NCBI RefSeq assembly: GCF_026262505.1
Contig: NC_067207.1
Span: 28,488,082-28,552,081, forward strand
Origin: Trichomonas vaginalis G3
Taxonomy: Eukaryota; Parabasalia; Trichomonadida; Trichomonadidae
Length of the DNA: 64,000 bases
Direction: 5' to 3'
Part shown: piece after piece, positions 48,766 through 58,787 of the stretch
Layout of the letters: every line of letters starts with the position of its first letter
How positions within the stretch are numbered: the first letter of the stretch is position 1
Program-made: the position numbers and the translations under genes
Notes under the pieces: model-generated
Seen by the model: the letters and a program-made list of their open reading frames with translations, nothing else
Told to the model about the DNA's origin: nothing
The model's database searches: none

Positions 48766-49239
48766 TTAAATAGCTTCAGGGTCTATTTCTTCAACCATTT
48801 CACTTCCTTCGTCAATGTCAATAGAAGCTTCTTCAACCTTTGGTAAGAATTTCTGTATAACATCTTTGTTCGTTATTGTCTTCAGAGATGAAGGATAATA
48901 TTTCACATTTGTTTCACCTTTCTTATATTCTTTCTGTTCGGAAAGATTTAAAGCAATACTGAAGAAGTCAATGTTAGAGTTCTTTATAACAGTATAATGA
49001 GTATCTTTGACATTCACGAAGAAACTCTTTTGTTTCAAAACTACTGCTAACTCTTGTGAAGTATAACGTTTGCGGTCAATGACGATAGCTAATGGTCTGA
49101 CATATTGACCAAACTTAGATTCTTTCACAAACTTCTTGTTAAAGATAACATTAACATTTGAAGCATTATTGAACTCATTCTTGATGGCAGTAGCGAGAGC
49201 ATTATATGAAAAGAACTTGCAATCTTGCATGTGTTTCAT
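48766..49239 (-). CDS. Polinton ORF, 157 residues
   Basis: Unrecognised. Mixed alpha/beta with ATAIKNEFNN, RPLAIVIDRKRYTSQELAVVL and a very acidic C-terminus (EEASIDIDEGSEMVEEIDPEA). Confidence 0.5.
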   Translation of the reverse strand: MKHMQDCKFFSYNALATAIKNEFNNASNVNVIFNKKFVKESKFGQYVRPLAIVIDRKRYTSQELAVVLKQKSFFVNVKDTHYTVIKNSNIDFFSIALNLSEQKEYKKGETNVKYYPSSLKTITNKDVIQKFLPKVEEASIDIDEGSEMVEEIDPEAI

Positions 49240-49330
49240 TATAATAAAAATATTAAATTATTTTGAAAAATAACTTAAAAAAATCTAATCTAATTTTTTC
49301 AAAAAATATTTTTTTTATTTCCTACTAAAG

Positions 49331-52300
49331 ATGTATCGGAAGTTGTCTAAGTTAGAACACTCGGAAATAAAACAACTTCTTACAGAAGCTAATATAGATG
49401 TTGCAAAGCATTACGCAACAAACAAAAAAAGCACTCGCTGACTTCATTAAAGATATAATGGTGCTATAAGTTATGATAGAATTCATGAGTTCATAAAGCC
49501 GCAACGCGGCGAGGACGAAGTCCATACAAGAGCATTTCCTTTAATGAGGTTGCTATTGACTTATATCATAGACGTTCAGTACCTCATGAAGTAAGAAGAG
49601 AAATGTTTGACATAACAAATGCAAACGTTGGTGAAACAAGAAGAAGAGACGACACACTGAAACAACAGAGAAGAGAGATGTTTAAGAGCGCTATAGAACA
49701 AGTTCGCAAAGCTAAACGATGTCATTCGTTCCATTGACGGCAAACCAAAAGAAGGTGAGAGATGGTTAAAGAAAGATGAAGAGAATAGGAAGAGGAATGT
49801 TAAGACAGGCAATAGACTCATTGACTTTAACATCGAAGCTTTAGATGAACCAAACAGAGACTACTTACACAAACATTTCCGGTAAGGTTTTCATGAGACT
49901 CTTAGAGAAGATTAAAATAAACTCACACAAAGATGGATGGTATGTTATAAACTTGGTGGAAAGTATGAATGTTCTACGTTAAACTCAATAATATTGGAAC
50001 ATTACTACATCAGCTCTTGAAGGAAATTTATATCAGAGATAGAAGCAAATGCTGCAGGTATTGTTGAAATGCACTATGACTTCTTCTTGACAAACATAAA
50101 GAATCTTACTGAAATAAAGATGTATGATTTAACAGAATATGAAGGCTTAACGATGTCAGATGTAAAGAAAGGCAAAACCAAAAAAGAGACCATATAGAGA
50201 TGAAAGCACACTGACAAATGACCAGAAAGCCATTTTGGAAGCTCTTAAGCAAACAGGAAACCCAGCACTTATAGAAAGCTTTTGGAAAGATAATGGTGAA
50301 AAGAAGTTTTATAAGAAGAGAAGCGGTCAGTTCTGGAAGTATCTTTGCACATTACCTATAAATCTTGAGCGCTACCAAATCTTCAATGAATTGAACAAAA
50401 GAACTGCAGCACTTATGACAGAAGACAATTGTTTCGTTTATGCTTGCATTCAGGCTGGAGTAAATGAAGAAACTATTGACCACATGAGAGAAGTCATTCG
50501 TGTTAGAGACTTTCCTCAAAGTAAAGTACAAGAAATTTCTGACGCAACAGGTATAGCATTTAATGTTACCATTGGTTATTTCAATGACTCAAGACATAAT
50601 GAAATAAAGAGATACATACCAAAAGAATGTGAAACTGTTAGAACTATTGACTTACTTCTTGTTGAAGACCACTACATGCTAAACGAAAGATTACCAATGA
50701 CAACATATTTCATTCGCAACTATATAGAAATCTTGAAGGAGTGTGGTGGAATGAACATTGAGAAACAGATGAAGATTTATACAAAGAGAGAAGATAAATA
50801 TGTAGTTTGTTATGATAGAACAACACCGTTATGGGATGTTATGAAAACATTGTGGGAGTGCAAATATTTCGAACCTATTTCTTATGGAGAACTTTTCACA
50901 TATACGACTGACTTATATAAACAGAACCTTGCACCATTTAAAGATTTGACATATGCGCCAAAGTATTGTGTACAACTGAAGAAGAAAGCCGAGTCAAAAG
51001 AAGTAAATAAAAATAAGTGCAAGTTCATTCCTGAGCACGTTTTCTTTGCTGACTTTGAGTGTAGTACCGATGGCTTTCATAAAGCTTTTAACATATGTTA
51101 CGACAGTGAAGATGGTTCAGTGAGTGAAAGCATTTGGGGTAAGAACTGTGCAACAGAATTTTTGGAACGACTTCCTGACAAGAGTTTAATATATTTCCAT
51201 AACCTCAGTTATGATATAAACTTCATCTTAAGACACATGACAGAAGTGAAAGGAACTCCCATCATTAAAGGTTCACGAACAATGCAAATAACTGGCTTAT
51301 ATAAAGGAAGGGCAATTATTATAAAAGACTCTTACAGTGTTATAATAAGAAGCTTAAACTATTTCCTGCTATGTTTAACTTACAAACAGGACCGAAAGAA
51401 GTATTTCCATACAACTACTACAGCAGTGTTTGTTAGCAAATGACAACAGAACTGGTGTCATTTCTGAAGCATGTAAGTTTGTAAAAGATATTGATACGTT
51501 CATGAAAAACATAGATTCCATCAAAGGTTGCAGAATAGATGAGAACCACTTCGACTTAGAAAAGTATAGCACATTTTATTGCAAACAAGATGTAAGAATT
51601 TTAAGAGAAGGTTTTGTTAAGTTCCGCAATGACATATTGAAAGAATTTGATTTAAACGTATATGACTACGTTAGTATTTGTTCTATTGCTAACAAATTGT
51701 TTGAGAACAGAGTGTACTTCCCGAATGGAAATTTATATGACCTCTCAAATAAACCAAGAGAATTTATTCACGCTGTATTCAAGGTGGAAGATGTATGCTG
51801 TCAGATAACATTAAACAAAAGAGCGAAAAGAAACTCATTGCTGACTTCGACGCTGTTTCATTATATCCATCAGCTATAGCAAGTTATACTTTAGAAGGTA
51901 TTCCAAAGGTTATGAAGAAAGAAATGTTAAGCACAGAGTATCTCATGAGACATTTATTCGATGACGACCAAAAGGAACCCATTGGTGAAAAGTTTATGTC
52001 TGGCTTCTTTGTTCTCATTAAGATAACAGAGATTGGAATACATAGACACTTTCCTTTAATAGTTTGTGACCCTGATAAATCCAGAACTTAACGTTCCCAG
52101 AAGTTCAAACACTTGTTGTTTAATGTATGTTGACATATATACATTACAGAACCTCATAAAATATCAATGTGTCAAATGTGAAGTGTTGCAAGGATACTAT
52201 TACGATGGAAACAGAGATATTAGAGTAAGAGATGAAGTAAAGAAGTTGTTTGAGTTAAGGTGAAAGTATAAGAAAGAAGGAAATCCTTTGCAAGAAATAT

Positions 52301-53095
52301 AAAGCTCATTCTGAACAGTATTTATGGCAAAACTATTCTATCTCCTATTGAGTCAAAAATAACCAAAGTAAATGACAAAGATGCTATAAGATATGCCATC
52401 AGAAACTACAACCATATAGTGAAGTTCGAAGGTTTGGATGGTTCAGATAAAACTATTTTCAAGCTAACGAAAAGCATTTGCAGACACTTTAACTTCTGTC
52501 CACTTGGTGTTAACATTCTGTCAATGTCGAAGAGAATAATGTGTGAAGTATTCTGTACTGCTGAGGACTTAGGAATGGACATCTTTTATAGCGATACGGA
52601 CAGTATGCATCTCTACAATGAAGATATCCTCGTTTAGCTGAAGAGTTTGAGAAACGTTATGGAAGAGTTCTCATTGGTAAAAACCTTGGTCAATTTCATA
52701 GCGACTTTGCAGAAATCACACCTGGAAAACAAAGTTTAGCATACAAGTCAATATTTTGTGGAAAGAAGACTTACATAGACTTACTCACGAATGATTTAAA
52801 TGAAGTTGCATTTCACTGCAGAATGAAAGGCGTGAAGCAAGATGTTATTGCTTTAACCGCTAATGAAATGTTTCCTGACTCTGTTCAGTGTTTCTATGAT
52901 GAAGATAAAGGTTTAATGGTTCCGCAAGGAACATATGACAAAGACTCTGAGTTCAGTTTAATGAAACTTTACAAAGCACTTTATGACGGTCAAGAGATTG
53001 GATTTGACTTATGTAAGTCATGTCAACTTGCTTTGAAGAGAAGTTTAACTTCAATAACGACTAAAACAAGCTTTATTCGTAAGTTGAAGTTCTGA
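49331..53095 (+). pseudogene. Polinton protein-primed DNA polymerase B, broken
   Basis: The family B polymerase of Polintons. Visible parts in order: the exonuclease Exo I region (FFADFECSTDGF) and Exo II (LIYFHNLSYDINFIL), polymerase motif A (DFDAVSLYPSAIASY), the motif B region (LNSIYGKT-like) and motif C (FYSDTDSMHL), then a C-terminal stretch. The N-terminal third is less conserved. Broken in several places. With the integrase it defines the element class. Confidence 0.88.
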
Positions 53096-53169
53096 GGTCA
53101 TTTATTTTTGTCAGCAATGAGGTCATTCGTGATAAAAATAAACTAGCGGCAAGGGCGAAGCCCATGTGG

Positions 53170-54034
53170 TCATTTACAATACTGCGATGGTAGAGTTTAA
53201 GAGTTGTGCTTCAATGTAGAGACAGTCCTTATGGTCTGGAGGTAAGAACACTGGGCAGTTATGGTCATGAAGTGGAGAACATGTCTATCCAAAACTCACG
53301 ATTGAAGCCAGTTAATTTATAGTATTTAGGGTTAGGAAGTGGTGAAGTTCTTGTATGACCAATGAACTCATTTTCAACTCCCTTACTTAAGTTTGAATAT
53401 AATATAGCTTGCTTTCTATCCCAAATGCCTGGAAATCTAATTTCGGAAAAATCATTTTTCCTCGGAAGCATTGCATCATAATTGAAAACATTCTTGAAAT
53501 CATCACATGGTTCAGAGATTTTGAAATCTTATACGTAATTGGATTTTCTTTCTTTTTAGCGACTTCATTGAATGGTGAGAATATAATGAATTGACAGTCA
53601 TGTGTTCCATCTTCATTGGTACAAACTCGTAATGAAAAGCTATTAATCTTTCTACAATTCCTTCTTCTTTCAGTTGTGCAAGAAACTCACGTAAAAGGCT
53701 GTAAAGTTTGTACTTCAATGTTAAACTTCTTTTGAAAATTTTCGTAAAATGTAATTATACAGTCTTCTAACGTTGTATCGTCTTTAAAGTATTTGTATAT
53801 GTGAATGTTTTGGGCGCTTAAAGACTGTTCGTCATTTTCTATCTCGACTTGAAGTATAAAGTCAACCTTTCTGAAAGCACGTGTTATATACATATTTGTT
53901 ATGCCAATGTACTTCTCTTCATTTATGTTCACAATCCAGTCTGTTGGAAACTTAAACGTTACTCTGTTCCCCTTTATTTTGACGTCAGGGTTTTCACTAC
54001 TGAACGCAACAGATAAAGGTATTTGTCTATACAT
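53170..54034 (-). pseudogene. Polinton minus-strand structural-like gene, broken
   Basis: Starts MYRQIPLSVAFSSENPDV with FPTDWIVNINEEKYIGITNMYITRAFRKVDFIL; beta-rich, reminiscent in parts of the small minus-strand frames at 38 kb. Convergent with the polymerase gene. It is broken, and the family is not established. Confidence 0.45.
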
Positions 54035-54058
54035 TTAATTCGGATAAAAATAAACCAT

Positions 54059-54340
54059 TTACTCTTTCTTTGCTTCAGCTTCTTTAGCTTTTGCTTCAGC
54101 TTCTTCTCTAGCTTTCTTCGCCAGCAAACGTGGGTTCTTTTGTCTTCCAGCAGCTAATGCAGCAAGTTGTTTTTCACTAAGTTTTCTCTTTGGTCTCTCT
54201 GGCTTTTGTTCTTGTTTTTGTTCCTTCAGTTCGGATAAAATTTGCTCACGAATTTCTTTCTTCAATGCTTCAACATCTATGACCCCTTGGGTCTTGTCCG
54301 TAGGGCTTGCCTGAGTCATTTGACTGCAGATAAAAAACAA
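54059..54340 (-). CDS. Polinton Lys/Glu-rich small protein
   Basis: About 93 residues, a highly charged helix (LKKEIREQILSELKEQKQEQ; AREEAEAKAKEAEAKKE) with a basic centre RPKRKLSEKQ. Perhaps a DNA-condensing or scaffold protein; not recognised. Confidence 0.5.
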   Translation of the reverse strand: MFFICSQMTQASPTDKTQGVIDVEALKKEIREQILSELKEQKQEQKPERPKRKLSEKQLAALAAGRQKNPRLLAKKAREEAEAKAKEAEAKKE

Positions 54341-54364
54341 AATTAAAACTTTAACCGATGTAAA

Positions 54365-54799
54365 ATGAGCTTGTCAAAATCAGAGCGAGAGTCTATTATA
54401 TTAAATGACGCAAGAGGAATACAACATCCTTTCTATTACGTAAGTCAGAGTAAAGATGGTAAAATATATGTAAGAAAAAGAAAGGTTCCATTAGCGAATG
54501 CAGAAAGCGACAACATTAAGGTGTATGGCAAGGGTGAAGTCCACGAAGCCCATATAAAACCTTCTGTTCAAACTGAGCCACCGAAAGAACAAGAAGAAAA
54601 AAAGCCAGATGTACTTTCAATAACGAACCAAGAGCTTATTGCAAAGTTCGTGAATTTCATTGAAAAGCAAACCGAGTCAAAGAACCCTGACCCACCAGTG
54701 AAAGAAGTTGAGACAAAAGAGAATGTACAGTTCATTGAAAATGTCAAGAAACAACTTCCACCACGAATGCCAAGAAGAAGAGTGAGAATAATGAAGTAA
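54365..54799 (+). CDS. Polinton ORF, 144 residues, basic C-terminus
   Basis: Unrecognised. The N-terminus has FYYVSQSKDGKIYVRKRKVPL, similar in style to GFYIHTMKDGRVQFRKIKQPL in the 78-residue frame at 56938, so the two share a short DGR/K..RK.K.PL motif. It ends PPRMPRRRVRIMK. It is the first of the plus-strand late block with the capsid gene. Confidence 0.5.
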   Translation: MSLSKSERESIILNDARGIQHPFYYVSQSKDGKIYVRKRKVPLANAESDNIKVYGKGEVHEAHIKPSVQTEPPKEQEEKKPDVLSITNQELIAKFVNFIEKQTESKNPDPPVKEVETKENVQFIENVKKQLPPRMPRRRVRIMK

Positions 54800-54826
54800 A
54801 TAGATATTTTTATCTGAAGTAAATAC

Positions 54827-56400
54827 ATGCAGAACGAACAGTTAAACGAATTTACTCCAGCAGAGCATATTCATCAGATTCGCTCATATTTCGATATCAT
54901 AGACAATGCAGTTCAAATTGGTGACACTAATAGAAAATATTCTGACGCAAAGATTCCATCACAACCTGGAACTGCTAAAGATAACACATGGGTAACATTC
55001 AATCTCTCACCTCCTGGTGAAAATATGTTGGACCTTTACAATACATTCATTACGTATAAAATGGAAGGTCAATTTATTATAGATAAAGAAATTGGTTCAG
55101 GTTCCAATAAAACAAACCCACCAGGATTTTGGATTGGTTTCGATGACGCTTTCTATGCAGTTGCTGGATATCAAATCCTTGCAAATGGTCGTATCGTATA
55201 TTCTCAAGACAACGCAAGAGAAGAAGCATATATAACTTCAAACTCACAAACTACCGAACAAATAAAGAAAGTAGATGTTTTCTCAAAGACTCGACATGAA
55301 GATGTATGGAGTCATTCGGGAACATGCAGAACAGGACAAATTGTTAGTGGTCCATTTACAGCAGGAAAATCATTTGATTTTAAGCTTCGTTTAAGAATTC
55401 CTGTTAGAAGATTCCTTCCATTAGAAGCTATTCGATTTATTCCAGCTTTTGCAGGAAACATTCAGCTTAAAGTAAAGTTCAGTAGCGCCGCCTTACAATG
55501 CACATCTATATCTGTAAATGATATCATTGCTTTCAATCCAACTCTTAAAGTTGCATTTGCTTCAGATTCAAATCCACCGACAAATAAATTTGTTCCATGG
55601 AATGAACCATTCACTATGATAACGAAGGCAGTAGAAGCTAGTGGAACAGTTACTATTACAACTGTAACCAGCAACTATTTCGAACAAAGATGGATTTTAA
55701 TGAATGTTTCATTCATCCAAAGTCATTCTCTTTAGACCCTAACATTTATACAGAACTTGTAGAACATTATACAAACGAGGCTTTATGTTTTCCTGTTAAA
55801 GTTATGGATTGGATTCCTATGGACGGTTCATTCTCAAAGAATACAGATAGTTCAAGTGCAACATTTACAGCAGCTTATACGCCTATTAATGTTAAAAGTA
55901 TTTGGGCACTATTTAGAAAGAAAGACAACTATATATGTTAATTTGAGAACCCTAAGTTTAAATATCTTCAGCTTTCCATGGGAGCTTATGGAAATATGCC
56001 TGCAGAACCTGAAAAATCATATGGACCTGTATTTTATGAAATGGTTGCGAACGCTTGCAATACAAACAATGATATGATAGGATTTAATGAAGATGTTATG
56101 AGGTCATTGGTGGATGATGGTAGTGTGGAACATAAATGGGATAGCTATGACAACACACATTTCTTATGTGGTTTTCCAACAGAAGTGGACTTTTGCTTCC
56201 AGCAAGGTCAAACATCTACTGCTCCAATAACATACAAATTGTCTGTTAAAGGACCTATTGAACTAGCAACTGAAAATGTACCAAAGCCACTTATTGGATT
56301 TATGAGGGATTGTTGCTTTGCCATTCAGGTGCGTGCTAATGGCATCCCCATAATAAGATTAGATGACTATAACTTAGCTACGGACGACCGTGAGGAATAA
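54827..56400 (+). pseudogene. Polinton major capsid protein (double jelly roll), broken
   Basis: Beta-rich throughout, with NTWVTFNLSPPGENMLDLYNTFI near the start, RLRIPVRRFLPLEAIRFIPAF at the end of the first jelly roll, and PTEVDFCFQQG and MRDCCFAIQVRANGIPIIRLDDY near the C-terminus. Size (about 525 codons) and place between small late genes match Polinton capsid genes. Broken in about two places. Confidence 0.75.
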
Positions 56401-56430
56401 AGGATGAACGTTTATTTTTAAAGCTTATAA

Positions 56431-56889
56431 ATGAGTTCTTCATCAAGCTCTCGTGAACCTTCACCATCTATGAAACAAACTTTACCAAACGATTATGGAG
56501 CACCTATTGAATATTTCTTACGAGCTGCACAATGGCAAAGAGCAGTCTCACCAAGGTTAGGTGTTCCACCAGCTCCTGTCAAAAATAGCATTTGGTCAAG
56601 TCCTTATATAAAATATGGTCTCCCACTAGGTTTGCTAGCTACAGCAGGAGCAGTTATGATGTTGAAAAGAAATAAAGCAAATGTTGTAAATAATACTGAA
56701 GTAGCTGAAGTTAAACAAACTCCAACACCTTCGCCAAAACCAACGCCTTCACAAGCAAAACCTTCAATGACTCCTGAACCTATGGAAGTACAAACTCCTG
56801 TTCAAAAGTCAACTCCTAAACCGACTCCGACATTTAAACCAGAACCTACTCCTCAAATAAATCGTAAAACTCCTGCGTTTCCTTACTGA
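56431..56889 (+). CDS. Polinton Pro-rich protein with one membrane span
   Basis: 152 residues. Ser-rich start, one hydrophobic span (YGLPLGLLATAGAVMMLKR, about 70-88), then a Pro/Thr-rich tail with PTPSPKPTPSQ-type repeats. Directly downstream of the capsid gene, it may be a virion membrane or minor protein. Family unknown. Confidence 0.5.
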   Translation: MSSSSSSREPSPSMKQTLPNDYGAPIEYFLRAAQWQRAVSPRLGVPPAPVKNSIWSSPYIKYGLPLGLLATAGAVMMLKRNKANVVNNTEVAEVKQTPTPSPKPTPSQAKPSMTPEPMEVQTPVQKSTPKPTPTFKPEPTPQINRKTPAFPY

Positions 56890-56937
56890 AAAAATAACGT
56901 TATTTTTATTTAATATTAAAATTTTTATTTGATTGAA

Positions 56938-57174
56938 ATGACAAATAAAGTCACTGAAGCAATGAAACAAAAGTTTTTGGTAGAATACATTAAATCAGGA
57001 ACTATTCCAGAAGGTTTTTACATTCATACTATGAAGGATGGTAGAGTTCAGTTTAGAAAGATAAAGCAACCATTAGATAAAGAAGGAATTTTGAGAAAGA
57101 TTAAACTTCATGAGGACAACATTGCTGAACTTAAGAAGAAGTTAGAAGAGTTGGAGAAAGGAAGAGAGTTATAA
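56938..57174 (+). CDS. Polinton small coiled-coil protein, 78 residues
   Basis: Starts MTNKVTEAMKQKF, carries GFYIHTMKDGRVQFRKIKQPL (shared in style with the 54365 gene) and ends in a charged coiled coil (LHEDNIAELKKKLEELEK). Its last codons enter the right inverted repeat. Confidence 0.5.
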   Translation: MTNKVTEAMKQKFLVEYIKSGTIPEGFYIHTMKDGRVQFRKIKQPLDKEGILRKIKLHEDNIAELKKKLEELEKGREL

Positions 57175-57828
57175 AGCAATGAATTCAACAGGGTGAAAAA
57201 ACAGGTGAAAAAAGAGGTGAGATCTCACCACTTCACCTAAATTTATTTTTGCGCTATGTTTTCATACGTGTGAGTGTGGTGATATCATTAATTTTTAAGT
57301 TTATTTTTTTTATTTTATTTTTATTTTATTTTTTTATAAATGACAGAACAAAAGCAACTCATACAAATCGAAAAATATAACAAACATACATTTAAACATT
57401 TATTCTTCCTTCCTGAGTATAACATGTTCTTTACACTTCATCCTAGACCAGTTGACTATACATTGACTGTGTATAAAGATTGTCATGGTAGTTTTATAAA
57501 AACTTATGATGATGAAGGTAAGTTAACAAGACTATGCATTTCAAAACTTGAGAAACTTTATGACTTCAAGTATGACTACAATAGAGTTAACATTGACGAT
57601 GAAGATATAGAAGAAAATTTATGAGAACGTTTATTTTTTCATTAGTGAGTTCGTTAGCGAAGTCGTTAGTGAGGTGAAATGGTTGGCGGCTTTGTAAATA
57701 TTTAAGGTTAAGTTAGTGTTGTCGTTTGTGTTGTAAAATATACGTTAATGGTTTTGTAAAGTGTCAAAACCGCTAAGTGGTGTACGGAGGCGCGCAGTGC
57801 CTCAGTACACGACTAACCCATACTAACT
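57158..57828. repeat. Polinton right terminal inverted repeat
   Basis: About 671 bp, the reverse complement of 36618-37285 with a few small indels. Contains palindrome copy 5 (57216-57229) and the 94-residue ORF. Confidence 0.93.
57340..57624 (+). CDS. Polinton terminal-repeat ORF, 94 residues (right copy)
   Basis: Identical in protein to the left copy at 36822-37106, facing outward. See that entry. Confidence 0.6.
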   Translation: MTEQKQLIQIEKYNKHTFKHLFFLPEYNMFFTLHPRPVDYTLTVYKDCHGSFIKTYDDEGKLTRLCISKLEKLYDFKYDYNRVNIDDEDIEENL

Positions 57829-57833
57829 ACATC
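57829..57833. repeat. Target site duplication, right (acatc)
   Basis: Partner of 36613-36617, immediately outside the right end. Confidence 0.85.
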
Positions 57834-58001
57834 TATACCAGCCTCTCTTAATAAGTTACTTGCTTCTTGATATGTTTTACCGCAAATCAAAGTGGCAAAT
57901 GTAAATGATTTGCCATCTAATTTAATTAGATCACCGAATCCTTCATATTGGACGCGAATAATCTCAGAATTTGTGGCGTCATGTACCTCCTGTGATGTCA
58001 T
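57829..58001 (-). pseudogene. Mutator/Kolobok-like transposase, N-terminal part, split by the Polinton
   Basis: The first about 57 residues of the transposase continued at 35388-36617. ATG 58001 is preceded by an in-frame TGA two codons upstream. GKTYQEASNLLREAGIDV resembles the helical segment that precedes the catalytic core in Mutator/Kolobok-like transposases. Confidence 0.7.
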
Positions 58002-58389
58002 TTGTCAGTTTTTTGTTTCTTCACTTCTGAATACGACACCTTGAATTATGGGTTTATTTCTAATAATTTACAATTTACTAACAGTATTCTTTTTGGTGAT
58101 ACTGACATTCAACGTAAAAACGAGAATGTTTCGAAATAATAAAAATTTAATATAATATTAAGTCATTTTTAAATATTTCTGTCTTAACCCTGAATGTTTA
58201 TTCCCCTAAAAAGAGATTGCCATAAGTCTATGGAAATTGACCATAAATAACTTAGAGCTATGGAATAAATTGATTTTAATGTATTTTTTTCTAGAAAATA
58301 TCTTTTTTAGAGTGAAAATATAAATTGTTGGAATTTTCCTTACCATATTATTGTAATACAATATAGACAGATGCTTTATTCTGTTCCAT
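58002..58389. other. 5' flank of the split transposase gene
   Basis: About 390 bp of AT-rich DNA. I looked here for a terminal repeat matching the DNA just beyond 35388 and found none. Confidence 0.4.
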
Positions 58390-58676
58390 ATTAAGTTCTG
58401 TCAAAATGTAAGCTATTCAATTCTATCGTCGGGGGAAGTATCACAAATCTATCAATTTTTTTGTAAAAGTATACAAAAACATATGGTGTTCAATTAGTTT
58501 ATAATAATATAAATATTAAGATTATCAAAAATAAGAAAAACTAGGTTTTGAGAACACTTTTGAGATGATAATCAAAATATTTTGATTGAAAAATAATATA
58601 TTATTTATCAGATCTAGAATGAATTTTTTCAAATTTAAAAATTCTGAAAAATAAACAGTTTTGTAAAGTAAAAAAA

Positions 58677-58787
58677 ATGAACGAAAACTCGAGACCTCGT
58701 ATTCCAAATGAATGGGTAAGATATATGTATGAAAAACTTGAAAGTGGTGAGTTAACTTACGCAACAGTTTTGAAACAATCATTTTGA
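58677..58787 (+). CDS. Short ORF abutting the cloverleaf array
   Basis: 36 codons (MNENSRPRIPNEWVRYMYEK, then LESGELTYATVLKQSF) ending in TGA just where the first cloverleaf unit begins. The composition is protein-like, like the first helices of a DNA-binding domain. It could be a gene start cut off by insertion of the array. Low confidence. Confidence 0.3.
   Translation: MNENSRPRIPNEWVRYMYEKLESGELTYATVLKQSF

Larger units (their letters stand above)
36618..57828. mobile_element. Maverick/Polinton element, 21.2 kb, both ends present, several genes broken
   Basis: A large self-synthesizing virus-like DNA transposon. The ends are about 670-bp terminal inverted repeats opening with AG, flanked by a 5-bp duplication. 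It carries the family's core set: packaging ATPase, protein-primed DNA polymerase B, retroviral-type integrase and double-jelly-roll capsid protein, plus a penton-like protein, a fibre-like protein, a KilA-N protein and many small ORFs; I recognise no Ulp1-type cysteine protease. The two ends are nearly identical, with a few small differences and identical 94-residue ORFs, so the insertion looks young. The polymerase, ATPase, capsid and at least two other genes are broken (about a dozen breaks overall), so I regard the copy as a recent fossil. Confidence 0.95.

Noticed and set aside
35388-58001. Terminal inverted repeats for the Mutator-like transposase
   Set aside because: DNA beyond 35388 and beyond 58001 was compared by eye and no matching ends were found.
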